Of a DNA stretch of 64,000 nucleotides, positions 1 through 9,411 are shown piece after piece. The notes beneath the pieces are model-generated. The model was not told the DNA's origin, made no database searches, and worked only from the letters and a program-made list of their open reading frames with translations. The DNA comes from Mangrovibacterium sp041596335 (GTDB lineage: Bacteria > Bacteroidota > Bacteroidia > Bacteroidales > Prolixibacteraceae): the NCBI RefSeq assembly GCF_041596335.1, contig NZ_JBFHIT010000027.1, positions 1 through 64,000 of the forward strand. Direction: 5' to 3'. Within the stretch, counting starts at the first letter, position 1; the number at the start of each line of letters is the position of its first letter. The translations under genes were made by a program, and so were the position numbers.

Positions 1-297
1 ATCCTCAAGCAAACTAAAGGTAACTGGGGTGCCCGTAGAAATGTCTGGACGGTAGCAAAAAACACCTATGAAAAAGGGTTGCAATATGCTTATCGTGACC
101 GGAAAGCTAAAAAACGTAACTTCCGTGCCCTTTGGATTCAGCGTATTAACGCTGCAGCTCGTATGGAAGGACTCAGCTATTCTCAGTTGATCGGTCTGTT
201 AAAAAAAGCCAGCATCGAAATCAACCGTAAAGTTTTAGCTGATTTAGCAGTGTATCAACCACAGGCTTTCAAAGCTATTGTTGATAAGGTGAAATAA
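1..297 (+). CDS. rplT: 50S ribosomal protein L20 (5' end outside window)
   Basis: The frame is open from base 1 to the TAA at 295-297 and gives the last 98 residues of L20. The family's central signature is clear (NVWTVAKN, then YAYRDRKAKKRNFRALWI, then GLSYSQLIGLLKKA). L20 binds 23S rRNA early in assembly of the large subunit. Only about the first 17-20 residues are missing, since L20 is normally about 115-118 residues; no start codon is visible. infC and rpmI usually lie just upstream, outside the window. A strong terminator follows, so this is the end of its operon. Confidence 0.97.
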   Translation: MLKQTKGNWGARRNVWTVAKNTYEKGLQYAYRDRKAKKRNFRALWIQRINAAARMEGLSYSQLIGLLKKASIEINRKVLADLAVYQPQAFKAIVDKVK

Positions 298-330
298 TTC
301 GCACACGAATCAGGTCGAAATAAACATAGT

Positions 331-366
331 AGCCCTGTTCCGAATCATCGGAGCAGGGCTTTTTAT
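331..366 (+). terminator. Rho-independent terminator after rplT
   Basis: AGCCCTG at 331-337 pairs with CAGGGCT at 354-360. The region between (TTCCGAATCATCGGAG) can extend the stem. A T run starts at 361. It lies 34 bases after the rplT stop. Confidence 0.85.
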
Positions 367-531
367 TTGCAGGGCTCGTCGTTTGGTTGCTAGCAGGAGG
401 ACTCGCTCTACGATCTCTATTTCATTCTCGGCAGCCCACTGCTTTTTTATTTTGACGAGTTACTTTTGACTTTCTTCATCTTTCTTCCCGGATTTTCTGG
501 TTATCTTCGTGAGCATTTTCAAAATTTCCAC

Positions 532-2667
532 ATGACAAGCGAAATCATTCAACTCATAGCGGCCAAACTCAATTTGGCAGCCAATCAGGTAAAGAATACA
601 GTCGATTTATTAAACGAAGGCGCAACAGTTCCCTTTATTTCACGATACCGGAAAGAACGTACCGGCAGTCTCGATGAAGTACAGATTGGTGCCGTAAAGG
701 ACGAGAAAGCTCGCTTCGAGGAATTGGTTAAGCGGAAGGAAACCATCCTGAATACAATTGATGAACAGGGGCAGCTGAGTGGTGAGTTGAAGTCGCGAAT
801 CGAAAAATGCTGGGAGAGTACCGAGTTGGAAGATATTTACCTTCCATATAAGCCAAAACGGAAAACGAAGGCTTCAATAGCCCGCGAAAAAGGGCTGGAA
901 CCGTTAGCGAAAATCATCCTGAATCAGCAGGAACGCGACATTGAATCGCGGGCGCTTTCGTTTGTGAAAGATGACGTTCAATCGACTGACGATGCTTTGT
1001 CGGGAGCCCGGGATATTATCGCGGAGTGGATTAATGAACATGAAAAGGCCCGGAGTATCGTTCGCCGTTCGTTCGAAATAGGGGCCGTGGTTCGCAGTAA
1101 GGTGGTGAAAAATAAAGAAGAGGAGGGCGCGAAGTATCGGGATTATTTTGATTGGGAAGAGCCTTTGAAACGATGTCCGTCGCATCGGTTATTGGCGATG
1201 CGTCGTGGGGAAAGTGAAGGCTTTTTGCGACTGAGCATTGCACCCGACGAGGCCGATACTGTTGAACGTCTGAGCCACCTGTTTGTGCGCTCAAATAATG
1301 AATGCGGGCGGCAAGTTGAGCAGGCTCTTAAGGATAGCTATAAACGCTTGTTGTCGTCTTCTATGGAGACCGAATTTTCAAATTTGTCGAAAGCTAAAGC
1401 CGATCAGGAAGCCATTGGTGTATTTGCCGAAAACCTGAGGCAGTTGCTACTGGCTGCACCCCTTGGCCCGAAGCGTGTTCTTGCTCTTGATCCGGGTTAT
1501 CGCACCGGATGTAAGTTGGTGTGTCTGGACGCGCAAGGCAATTTGTTGCATAACGAAACGATTTATCCGCATAAACCACAAGAACAAATCAAGCAATCGG
1601 CCCGGAAAATTACATCGTTGGTAAGTGCTTACCAGATTGACGCGATTGCGATCGGGAACGGAACCGCCAGCCGTGAGACCGAACACTTTGTGAAAAAACT
1701 TCACTATGATCGGGATTTGAAAGTTTTTGTCGTTTCCGAAGATGGAGCTTCAGTGTATTCGGCGTCGAAAGTGGCTCGTGACGAATTTCCGCAGTACGAT
1801 GTTACCGTTCGAGGAGCCATTTCTATTGGCCGCCGCTTGATGGATCCACTTGCCGAGTTGGTGAAGATTGACCCGAAGTCGATTGGAGTGGGGCAGTATC
1901 AGCACGATGTGGATCAGAAAATGCTAAAGGAAAGCCTCGACTCAGTGGTTGAATCTGCGGTTAACAAAGTTGGTGTAAATGTGAATACTGCTTCCAAACA
2001 CTTGCTAACCTATATCTCCGGACTTGGACCCCAGTTGGCGCAAAATTTGGTCGATTATCGTAAGGAAAACGGCGTATTTTCGAGCCGCAAGGAATTGATG
2101 AAAGTACCTCGTATGGGGGCGAAAGCGTTTGAACAGGCGGCCGGATTCTTGCGCATTCCCGAAGCCGAAAACCCATTGGATAATTCGGCTGTTCATCCGG
2201 AATCTTACTCTGTAGTCCAAAAAATTGCCAAAGATTTGAAGTGTTCTGTAGCCGATCTGGTGGCCAATAAAGCTCAACTGGAACAAGTTGATTTGAAGCG
2301 CTATGTAACAGCAGAAGTTGGTTTGCCAACATTAACGGATATTGTCAACGAATTAGCCAAGCCGGGACGAGACCCTCGGAAAGGAATTAAAGTATTTGAG
2401 TTTGCCGACGGCATTTTTAAAGTGGAAGACCTGCAGGTGGGGATGGTGTTGCCAGGAATTGTAACCAACATTACCAAATTTGGTGCTTTTGTCGATGTTG
2501 GTGTTAAACAGGATGGATTGGTTCATATCTCACAATTGGCAGATCGTTTTATCAGCGACCCGAACGAGGTGGTTAAGCTGCACCAACATGTAAAAGTGAA
2601 AGTAACCGAGCTCGATTTAGCCCGGAAAAGAATTCAGCTAAGCCTGAAAGATATTTCTCAGGATTAG
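532..2667 (+). CDS. tex: Tex-like transcription accessory / RNA-binding protein
   Basis: A 711-residue Tex family protein. In order: the helical N-terminal Tex domain (about 1-190), a YqgF-like RNase H fold starting at the DPGYRTGCKL motif (about 320-450), helix-hairpin-helix motifs around ISGLGPQLAQNLV (about 490-520), and a C-terminal S1 RNA-binding domain (KFGAFVDVGVKQDGLVHIS, about 640-700). Tex binds nucleic acid and is linked to transcription and RNA turnover. The frame is open back to an ATG at 466, but the extra 22 residues are hydrophobic and unlike the family. The start at 532 (MTSEIIQLIA) matches the usual N-terminus. Confidence 0.93.
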   Translation: MTSEIIQLIAAKLNLAANQVKNTVDLLNEGATVPFISRYRKERTGSLDEVQIGAVKDEKARFEELVKRKETILNTIDEQGQLSGELKSRIEKCWESTELEDIYLPYKPKRKTKASIAREKGLEPLAKIILNQQERDIESRALSFVKDDVQSTDDALSGARDIIAEWINEHEKARSIVRRSFEIGAVVRSKVVKNKEEEGAKYRDYFDWEEPLKRCPSHRLLAMRRGESEGFLRLSIAPDEADTVERLSHLFVRSNNECGRQVEQALKDSYKRLLSSSMETEFSNLSKAKADQEAIGVFAENLRQLLLAAPLGPKRVLALDPGYRTGCKLVCLDAQGNLLHNETIYPHKPQEQIKQSARKITSLVSAYQIDAIAIGNGTASRETEHFVKKLHYDRDLKVFVVSEDGASVYSASKVARDEFPQYDVTVRGAISIGRRLMDPLAELVKIDPKSIGVGQYQHDVDQKMLKESLDSVVESAVNKVGVNVNTASKHLLTYISGLGPQLAQNLVDYRKENGVFSSRKELMKVPRMGAKAFEQAAGFLRIPEAENPLDNSAVHPESYSVVQKIAKDLKCSVADLVANKAQLEQVDLKRYVTAEVGLPTLTDIVNELAKPGRDPRKGIKVFEFADGIFKVEDLQVGMVLPGIVTNITKFGAFVDVGVKQDGLVHISQLADRFISDPNEVVKLHQHVKVKVTELDLARKRIQLSLKDISQD

Positions 2668-2686
2668 CCGATATTGGAAAACTGGT

Positions 2687-2890
2687 TTATTCTCTTTCCG
2701 GAACAACAATCCAAAGGATGATGTAAACGAACAAGCCCGGGAAACCGGCACTGAAAATCGACAATAGTACGTACGCAACTCGCGCAATCGTCGGATCCAT
2801 GTCAAAGTATTCAGCAAGTCCGGAAAGTACACCCGCGATCATTTTATCCGGGGAGCGTGTAAGTCGTTTCTTTTCTGGAGATGTGTTCAT
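2687..2890 (-). CDS. PspC-domain membrane protein
   Basis: A 67-residue protein consisting of one PspC domain: a basic N-terminus (KKRLTRSPDK), the family core MIAGVLSGLAEYFDMDP, then one long hydrophobic segment (about 38-62) ending in VVPERE. PspC proteins sit in the inner membrane and in Proteobacteria take part in the phage-shock envelope response. No pspA or pspB is nearby, so only the domain call is secure. It converges on tex with a gap of 19 bases. Confidence 0.85.
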   Translation of the reverse strand: MNTSPEKKRLTRSPDKMIAGVLSGLAEYFDMDPTIARVAYVLLSIFSAGFPGLFVYIILWIVVPERE

Positions 2891-2908
2891 TTGTGTTTTT
2901 TTCGTTAG

Positions 2909-3169
2909 TTAATCTTCGTCATCTTCATCCTCAGCATAAAGATTGTCTTGATTTTCGAACTCATCATCCAGGAAGGTTTCAGCATCTTCCAACAAAGCCT
3001 TAATTACATCTTCAGATGCAGGTACTTCGCTTAACCAATGCACTTTCTGGTTTGTCCAAAAGTCTTCAATATCACTTTCTACAATGAATTTTGGCTCTTC
3101 AGTATGGACCACAAAAATCGTGTCCGGGCATTCCTGAGAATTGTCTGCAAGTAAAAATTTTGGTAACAT
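2909..3169 (-). CDS. Small acidic hypothetical protein
   Basis: An 86-residue protein starting MLPKFLLADNSQECPDTIFV and ending in a very acidic tail (EDEDDED). I recall similar short proteins as conserved hypotheticals in Bacteroidota but know no function. It has no signal peptide or membrane segment. The frame is open back to 3349, but the extra 60 residues look like translated non-coding DNA, so I take the ATG at 3167-3169. It lies 18 bases upstream of the pspC-like gene and may be co-transcribed with it. Confidence 0.7.
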   Translation of the reverse strand: MLPKFLLADNSQECPDTIFVVHTEEPKFIVESDIEDFWTNQKVHWLSEVPASEDVIKALLEDAETFLDDEFENQDNLYAEDEDDED

Positions 3170-3455
3170 AATCTGCAAAAGTTTAATTGTTGTAGGGCAA
3201 AAATAGAGAAAAAGCAATTCATAAGGGGGATTTCGATTTTTATTTTTTGGATGAACCCTTTCTTTTACGATCAATTCAGGAATATGCCGGTTACTTTCTC
3301 TTCGTCGGTAAGAATGTATTTTGTGCCCTGGAATGCTTTTCGGTGTCAAATGTCATCTTTATTCTATTATTCAATGAATTATGTAATAAAATGAAACGAT
3401 AACTTGAGTGGTATGATGCAAAATGTTATTTTAGGCGACAATTTAAAAATAGCCT

Positions 3456-5135
3456 ATGTCAAAGCTAAATGATATTCTCGCTTTAATTGACGGATATATC
3501 GGAGGTAGTTCCTGGTTTGTGTATTTGCTACTCGGAACGGGATTGTTCTTTACCGTTTATCTCAAGTTTCCACAGTTTCGGTATTTGAAGTATGCTGTTC
3601 GTATTGTTCGTGGAAAATTCGATCGGGAAGGAGATACCGGTGACACTTCCCACTTTCAGGCTTTGACAACGGCACTCTCCGGAACAGTTGGAACTGGCAA
3701 TATTGCAGGGGTAGCACTGGCGATACATCTGGGCGGTCCGGCAGCACTTTTCTGGATGTTGGTGACAGCCTTGCTCGGTATGACCACCAAATTTGTAGAA
3801 GTGACCCTTTCGCACAAATACCGCGAAAAAACCGAAGATGGAACAATGGCCGGTGGGCCAATGTATTACATGAAAAACCGGTTGAACATGAAATGGCTGG
3901 CAGTCATATTTGCAGTAGCCACGGTATTATCGTCTTTTGGTACCGGTAGTTTACCGCAGATTAACTCCATTTCCAACTCGCTTTTTGCCACTTTTGGTAT
4001 CAACAAAATTATGACCGGTGGAGTCTTGTCTGTTTTGCTCGCCATTGTAATTATTGGAGGGATTAAACGGATTGCGAAAGTTACCTCACGATTAGTGCCA
4101 ATTATGGCATTAATTTATTTTATCGGTGCAATTGCTGTTATTGCCTACAACTACCAAAATATTGTTCCTTCGATCGTTGCCATTTTTAGTGATGTTTTCA
4201 CGGGGACGGCAGCCACCGGAGGCTTTCTTGGAGCCGGTTTTGCTTTTGCGTTCAACAGAGGGGTGAACCGGGGGCTGTTTTCAAACGAAGCTGGACAAGG
4301 GTCTGCACCAATCGCGCATGCCGCGGCCCGTGCTCATGAACCTGTTTCCGAAGGGCTGGTTGCGCTGCTCGAACCATTTATCGATACGATCATCATCTGC
4401 TCGCTTACCGGTTTGGTCATTCTTTCGTCGGGAGCATGGAATGAGAAAATAACCAACCAATTTCAGACAACCGATATCATTGTGATGGCTAAAAATTACG
4501 ATGAAACTAACCCGGGCGATCAGCAAAGCTTGCACGATTTTCTGTTAGGTCGTGAAGTGCTGCCGGAATTCACCGGAGATCTGGATGTTGTTGATGGAAA
4601 AATACAGAATGAACTAACGATTCTGCATGCGCGTTCAGTCGCTGAAGATATCGTGGTGAAAGAAAGCGACCTGCTGTATAATGGATCAATAGGGGTGGTG
4701 AACGGGATTATCCCCAACAGCGTCAGTCTTGCTTTGGAAGGAAAGTCGCTCGTGCACAGTGCGCCGCTTACAACAATTGCTTTTACCAAGGGTTGGTTTG
4801 GCGATTTTGGACAATACATTGTTTCCATTGGCCTGTTGTTGTTCGCTTTTTCAACAGCCATATCGTGGAGTTACTATGGCGATCGGGCGATGACATTTAT
4901 GTTTGGGGCAAAGGCTGTAATTTATTTCAGAATAGTGTATGTTCTGGGCTTCTTTGTCGCTTCATTTACAGATACGACGATTATTTGGACGTTGTCAGGA
5001 ATTACCATAGCTTTAATGACAATTCCGAACTTAATAGGCATATTGTTGTTACGACGAGAAATGAAGTCTGAAGTAAAAAGCTTCTGGATTGAATATGCTG
5101 ATCGTTTCCCGGAGGACAATGCCCCGGTTGATTAA
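3456..5135 (+). CDS. AGCS-family sodium:alanine/glycine symporter
   Basis: A 559-residue inner-membrane symporter of the AGCS family, which takes up alanine or glycine with sodium. Family motifs include GTVGTGNIAGVA (about 76-87), GGPMYYM (about 133) and NRGVNRGLFSNEAGQGSAP (about 267-285). About ten hydrophobic segments are visible. It is longer than the usual 450-500 residues because a polar stretch of about 100 residues (about 328-430) interrupts the membrane region between two segments. Substrate specificity cannot be read from the sequence. A receiver-domain gene follows after 24 bases. Confidence 0.9.
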   Translation: MSKLNDILALIDGYIGGSSWFVYLLLGTGLFFTVYLKFPQFRYLKYAVRIVRGKFDREGDTGDTSHFQALTTALSGTVGTGNIAGVALAIHLGGPAALFWMLVTALLGMTTKFVEVTLSHKYREKTEDGTMAGGPMYYMKNRLNMKWLAVIFAVATVLSSFGTGSLPQINSISNSLFATFGINKIMTGGVLSVLLAIVIIGGIKRIAKVTSRLVPIMALIYFIGAIAVIAYNYQNIVPSIVAIFSDVFTGTAATGGFLGAGFAFAFNRGVNRGLFSNEAGQGSAPIAHAAARAHEPVSEGLVALLEPFIDTIIICSLTGLVILSSGAWNEKITNQFQTTDIIVMAKNYDETNPGDQQSLHDFLLGREVLPEFTGDLDVVDGKIQNELTILHARSVAEDIVVKESDLLYNGSIGVVNGIIPNSVSLALEGKSLVHSAPLTTIAFTKGWFGDFGQYIVSIGLLLFAFSTAISWSYYGDRAMTFMFGAKAVIYFRIVYVLGFFVASFTDTTIIWTLSGITIALMTIPNLIGILLLRREMKSEVKSFWIEYADRFPEDNAPVD

Positions 5136-5159
5136 TTGAATTATCTAGGACATAATTAA

Positions 5160-5588
5160 ATGGCTCACGAATTAGATTTATCCCGCGTAAAATTATTAAT
5201 TGTTGATGACAGTCCGATTAATCACCGGATTGTTAGCCTGTCTTTACGTGGTCGTTTTTTGGCGATCGATAGTGCTTATAACGGGCTCGAAGCTTTTGAG
5301 AAGTATAAGAAGACACCTTATGATGTGATCCTGATGGACGCGATGATGCCGGTTATGAATGGCTGTGAATCTACTCATGTGATTCGTTTGTACGAAACGG
5401 AGCAAGAAATGAAGGACAAAGCATTTATAATCGCGATGACTGCCAATGATGCGGATGGCGATATCAAGCGGTGTCTGGAGACAGGGATGGATGCCTATAT
5501 TGGCAAACCATTTGTCGCTGAGAAGTTCCTGAACATGCTCCAGGAGAAACTAGATGTTGGAAGGCCCGCTTCCGGCGATCCTGCATGA
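5160..5588 (+). CDS. Stand-alone response-regulator receiver protein
   Basis: A 142-residue CheY-like protein containing only a receiver domain. The acidic pair is in LLIVDDSP (about 15-17), the phosphorylatable Asp in VILMDAMMPVMNG (about 60), and the conserved Lys in YIGKPF. There is no output domain, so it probably acts by protein-protein contact or in a phosphorelay. It starts 24 bases after the symporter stop and could be co-transcribed with it. No kinase adjoins; the nearest is the multi-PAS kinase ending at 12061. Confidence 0.88.
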   Translation: MAHELDLSRVKLLIVDDSPINHRIVSLSLRGRFLAIDSAYNGLEAFEKYKKTPYDVILMDAMMPVMNGCESTHVIRLYETEQEMKDKAFIIAMTANDADGDIKRCLETGMDAYIGKPFVAEKFLNMLQEKLDVGRPASGDPA

Positions 5589-5759
5589 TCGCATGTGTTT
5601 CCGATGTCGGCTTAGTGAGTTTGAAACTCGCAAGCTGATTGTATTTGGCAGAGAGCAAACTGCCCGGTAAACGACTTGTAAATGGGGAGCTGGCACCCGG
5701 CCACTGATTGCACTGCTTCAAAGATTCACCGCAAAACTCGGAACTAAGAAACTTCTTGC

Positions 5760-5767
5760 TATTTTTG
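5760..5767 (+). promoter_or_regulatory. Possible -7 box before mutS2
   Basis: TATTTTTG fits the Bacteroidota -7 consensus TAnnTTTG and lies 20 bases before the mutS2 ATG. No convincing -33 TTTG is seen, so support is weak. Confidence 0.3.
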
Positions 5768-5786
5768 CGCCTGCAAAACAGAACTG

Positions 5787-8273
5787 ATGGCAAAAATTTA
5801 TCCTGATAATTTTGAAATTAAGATTGGTTTCGACCGAATTCGAGAACTACTAAAGGGAATCTGTCTGAGTCCGCTCGGTCAAGACCGCGTGGATGAAGTT
5901 GAATTCATGTCGAGACCCGGTCAGCTTCAGTTTGAACTGGCTCTGACCGATGAGTTTTCGAAATTATTGCAGGAATCTGATAATTTCCCGGTGAGCTATT
6001 ATTTCGATATGCGACCGGCACTTTCAAAAATTAAAACCGAAGGGCGCTTTTTGGATGTGAGCGAATTGTTCAACCTGAAGCGTTCGCTTGAAACGATCAT
6101 GGCCATTGTTCGTTTCCTGACCCAGCAAAAAGAAGAAAGCTACCCAAATCTGAAAAAGTTGCTGGAACAGGTTCAGGTTTTTCCTTATGTGAAAGACCGG
6201 ATTGATCAGATTTTGAATCAGCACGGAAAGATCAGAGATAATGCGTCACCCGAACTGGCCCGCATTCGAAGGGAATTGTTCGCCAAACAGGGAAATGTTT
6301 CCAAGCGTTTACATTCAATCTTAAAACAAGCCCAACGCGATGGGTTGGTTGACGATGATGCCAGTGTTTCTATTCGCGACGGTCGGCCGGTAATTCCGAT
6401 TTCGTCGGCATTAAAACGACGAATCAGCGGGATTGTGCATGACGAATCGGCGACAGGGAAAACTTCGTACATCGAACCGGCTGAAGTGGTGGAGCTTAAC
6501 AATGAAATCCGCGAACTGGAATATGCTGAAAAGCGCGAGATTGTGAAGATCTTAGTTGAGTTTTCAGATGATATTCGTCCGTATCTGGACGATCTAATGA
6601 ACCAATACGAATTTTTGGGGACAATCGATTTTATCCGGGCGAAAGCTCATTTGGCCAACCGAATGGGTGCTATAAAGCCGAAAATTGATTGGGAATGCCA
6701 GTTGGAATGGGTAAAAGCGGTGCATCCATTGTTAAAATTCAACCTTGAAAAAGAAAAGCGGCAAGTAATTCCTTTGAACATAAACCTGACAACGGATGAC
6801 CATTTATTGCTGATTTCAGGACCCAATGCCGGTGGAAAATCAGTTTGCTTAAAAACCGTTGGCTTACTGCAATATATGCTGCAATGCGGCCTGCTGATTC
6901 CGGTTGACGATAGCAGTCGTGCGGGTATTTTTGAGCAAATATTTATCGATATTGGCGATGAGCAGTCGATTGAAAACGACCTGAGTACTTATAGTTCGCA
7001 CTTAATGAATATGAAGTACTTTGTTAAAAATGCGAATGCAAAAACCTTAGTGTTGATCGATGAATTTGGTACCGGAACTGAACCAATGCTGGGTGGAGCT
7101 ATTGCCGAAGCCATTCTGAACCAACTAAACCAGTTGGGATCTTTTGGTGTGATTACGACCCACTACACCAATTTGAAACATTTTGCATCGGGTGCTGATG
7201 GCATTATTAACGGAGCAATGATGTACGACTCGCACCGCATGGAGCCACTGTTTCAGCTTGAAATAGGTAAGCCGGGGAGCTCGTTTGCTTTTGAAATTGC
7301 CCGTAAAATTGGTATGCCCGAGGAGATTTTGCAAGAGGCGACCGACAAGATTGGGAAAGACCATATTGATTTTGACAAGCATTTGCGCGATATTTTACGC
7401 GATAAACGATATTGGGAATCGAAGCGGCAACGCATTCGGCAAGTGGAGAAAAGTCTCGATGATGTATCCTCGCGGTACGAAACCGACTTGAAAAAGCTGA
7501 ATGAACAGCGCAAACAGATTCTGGACGAAGCCAAAGCTGAAGCCGCAAAAATTCTGACCGAGGCGAATAAGAAGGTCGAGAATACGATCCGTGAAATTCG
7601 AGAAAGCCAGGCCGAAAAGGAGAAAACCAAATCGATTCGCAAGCAGCTGGAAACCTTTAAAGAAGAGGTGGTTGAAAATGACGCTGAGCAGGATGAGTGG
7701 ATTCAACGTAAAATTGAAAAGCTAAAAAATAAGAAGCAAAAGCGGAAAGATAAAAAGGTTGCAGAAGAAGCGCCGAAAAAAGCGATTCAAGCCCAAACGG
7801 AAAAGGAGCTTGAAGCGGGAGGCAAAGTGCGGATTGAAGGTCAGGATACCATTGGTGAAGTGCTTGAGCTGAGCGACAAGAATGTGATCGTAGCCTTTGG
7901 GCAATTGCGAACATCCGTAAGCCGGAAGAAGCTGAAAATAGTATCTAATAACGAAGCAAAAAGAGAGCAGAAGACCTACAACCAGACAAAAGCGAATATC
8001 AATAAAAACCTGTCGGAGAAACGTCTCAGCTTTAAGCCGGATATCGATATTCGCGGGCAACGGGCCGAGGAAGCCATTACCAACATTCAGGCCTTTATTG
8101 ATGAGGCGATCATGCTCAATATTTCAGATTTGCGCATTTTGCATGGAAAGGGAACCGGAATCCTGAAAGAAATGATTCGCAATTACCTAAAATCGGAACC
8201 CGCGGTGCGGTCGTTCCGCGATGAGCATGTACAGTTTGGCGGAGCCGGAATTACGATTGTTGAGTTGGGGTAG
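5787..8273 (+). CDS. mutS2: Endonuclease MutS2
   Basis: An 828-residue MutS2, full length for the family. The MutS-like ATPase has the P-loop GPNAGGKS (about 348-355), the DIGDEQSIENDLSTYSSH segment and Walker B LIDEFGTGTEP (about 423-433). A long charged coiled coil follows (about 520-670). A C-terminal Smr nuclease domain carries DIRGQRAEEA and RILHGKGTG. MutS2 acts on branched DNA and, in some bacteria, on collided ribosomes; it lacks the mismatch-recognition domain of MutS. The Smr motif reads DIRG where many homologues have LDLRG. Confidence 0.95.
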   Translation: MAKIYPDNFEIKIGFDRIRELLKGICLSPLGQDRVDEVEFMSRPGQLQFELALTDEFSKLLQESDNFPVSYYFDMRPALSKIKTEGRFLDVSELFNLKRSLETIMAIVRFLTQQKEESYPNLKKLLEQVQVFPYVKDRIDQILNQHGKIRDNASPELARIRRELFAKQGNVSKRLHSILKQAQRDGLVDDDASVSIRDGRPVIPISSALKRRISGIVHDESATGKTSYIEPAEVVELNNEIRELEYAEKREIVKILVEFSDDIRPYLDDLMNQYEFLGTIDFIRAKAHLANRMGAIKPKIDWECQLEWVKAVHPLLKFNLEKEKRQVIPLNINLTTDDHLLLISGPNAGGKSVCLKTVGLLQYMLQCGLLIPVDDSSRAGIFEQIFIDIGDEQSIENDLSTYSSHLMNMKYFVKNANAKTLVLIDEFGTGTEPMLGGAIAEAILNQLNQLGSFGVITTHYTNLKHFASGADGIINGAMMYDSHRMEPLFQLEIGKPGSSFAFEIARKIGMPEEILQEATDKIGKDHIDFDKHLRDILRDKRYWESKRQRIRQVEKSLDDVSSRYETDLKKLNEQRKQILDEAKAEAAKILTEANKKVENTIREIRESQAEKEKTKSIRKQLETFKEEVVENDAEQDEWIQRKIEKLKNKKQKRKDKKVAEEAPKKAIQAQTEKELEAGGKVRIEGQDTIGEVLELSDKNVIVAFGQLRTSVSRKKLKIVSNNEAKREQKTYNQTKANINKNLSEKRLSFKPDIDIRGQRAEEAITNIQAFIDEAIMLNISDLRILHGKGTGILKEMIRNYLKSEPAVRSFRDEHVQFGGAGITIVELG

Positions 8274-8310
8274 TTGAAAGAGGTTTTCCGACTGGTCGAC
8301 CTAAGTCATC

Positions 8311-9330
8311 TTATTGGCCGATGCGGGAGGATGATTCCCGAATCACCAGTTGAGTTTCCATCACCACCGTGTGGGGCGTAACTTTCTCTGCAACCTGTTC
8401 AAAAAATAATTGCCCTGCCATTCGACCCATTTCAAAGGTTGGATGAGTAATGGACGTCAGAGGCGGATCAACAACGGTAGAGTGAAACTCATCGGTAAAA
8501 CCAATGACTCCAATATCGCCCGGAATGCTTAATCCGGCTTCTTTTATCTCTTTCATCAACGCGAAAGCAACGGTGTCGTTTATTCCAAAGACGGCATCCG
8601 GAAGCTCAGGTAGGTTCAATAACCGGTGCATTGCCTGTCGTGCTGAATCCGGATTTAACTCACATTTTTCAATATATTCCTGACGGATGGGTAATCCGCA
8701 ATTGGTTAGTCCTTGCTTGTATCCGCTCAGTCGTTCTTTTGAAATGTTCAGATCTTCAGGGCCGCCAATGAACGCGATTCTGCGATAGCCCTGTTCGTGA
8801 AAATGCTGAACGATTTTTTCAGCCGCCAGTACGTTGTCGGCAGTAACCGCCGGAACTTTTCCGTTGAGAGCCACTCGATCGAAAAACACCAGTGGAAATT
8901 CACGTTGCAGCAACCGATTGAAAACTGTCATGTCCGAAGTTTCCTGGCTGAGGCAAACAATCAACCCTTCTACCCGGGCTTTTAGCAAATTTTCAATCGC
9001 TTCTTTTTCTTTTTCAGCTGATTCATTCGAACTGGCGATTACAATAAAATAGCCATTTTCTTTGGCCGAACTTTCTATTCCGGCGATAATGGACGAGTAA
9101 AAGTGTGTGACCAAATCCGGAACAATAATGCCAATCATTCGGGTTTTTTGCTTTAATAAACCCATAGCCAGCGGATTGGGACTATAGTTCAGCTTCTCTG
9201 CCAATAGCTTCACCTTTTTCCGAACTTCTTCGCTGATGTCCGGATGATCTTTCAGAGCCCTTGAAACGGTTGAAATGGAGACATTCAGTTCTTTTGCCAG
9301 ATCTTTTAGTGAAATGTGTCTTTTAGTCAT
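8311..9330 (-). CDS. LacI/GalR-family transcriptional regulator
   Basis: A 339-residue repressor-type regulator. The N-terminal LacI helix-turn-helix spans about 4-55 (ISLKDLAKELNVSISTVSRA), with the hinge around NYSPNPLAMGL. A periplasmic-binding-protein-like effector domain follows (GIIVPDLVTHFYSSI to the C-terminus). Such proteins usually sense a sugar or derivative. No sugar-utilisation genes adjoin, so the target is unknown; the neighbouring fructose-bisphosphatase gene makes a carbon-metabolism role conceivable. A perfect 12-bp palindrome and a -7 box lie just upstream, consistent with self-control. Confidence 0.92.
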   Translation of the reverse strand: MTKRHISLKDLAKELNVSISTVSRALKDHPDISEEVRKKVKLLAEKLNYSPNPLAMGLLKQKTRMIGIIVPDLVTHFYSSIIAGIESSAKENGYFIVIASSNESAEKEKEAIENLLKARVEGLIVCLSQETSDMTVFNRLLQREFPLVFFDRVALNGKVPAVTADNVLAAEKIVQHFHEQGYRRIAFIGGPEDLNISKERLSGYKQGLTNCGLPIRQEYIEKCELNPDSARQAMHRLLNLPELPDAVFGINDTVAFALMKEIKEAGLSIPGDIGVIGFTDEFHSTVVDPPLTSITHPTFEMGRMAGQLFFEQVAEKVTPHTVVMETQLVIRESSSRIGQ

Positions 9331-9336
9331 ACTGCG

Positions 9337-9348
9337 AATCCTAGGATT
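9337..9348. promoter_or_regulatory. Palindromic operator candidate for the LacI-type gene
   Basis: AATCCTAGGATT is a perfect 12-bp palindrome ending 7 bases before the start codon of the LacI-type gene. It sits at the expected transcription start next to the -7 box at 9350-9357. Part of it (CGAATCCTA) recurs at 9562-9570. LacI-family operators are typically palindromes with a central CG or similar; the match here is structural only. Confidence 0.45.
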
Positions 9349-9349
9349 A

Positions 9350-9357
9350 CAAAAGTA
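9350..9357 (-). promoter_or_regulatory. -7 box of the LacI-type gene
   Basis: Read on the minus strand this is TACTTTTG, a full match to the Bacteroidota -7 consensus TAnnTTTG. It lies 20 bases before the start codon. No clear -33 TTTG is seen. Confidence 0.45.
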
Positions 9358-9411
9358 GTTTTTTCCCGTTTCTCGGCTCTATCCTACGAGATTGATTCGC
9401 AGGTTTTCAGC

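Noticed and set aside
466..531. N-terminal extension of tex
   Set aside because: The 22 extra residues are hydrophobic and do not belong to the Tex family; the ATG at 532 is preferred.
3170..3349. N-terminal extension of the small acidic hypothetical protein
   Set aside because: Composition of the added 60 residues is unlike the rest, and the internal ATG at 3169 gives a compact protein.
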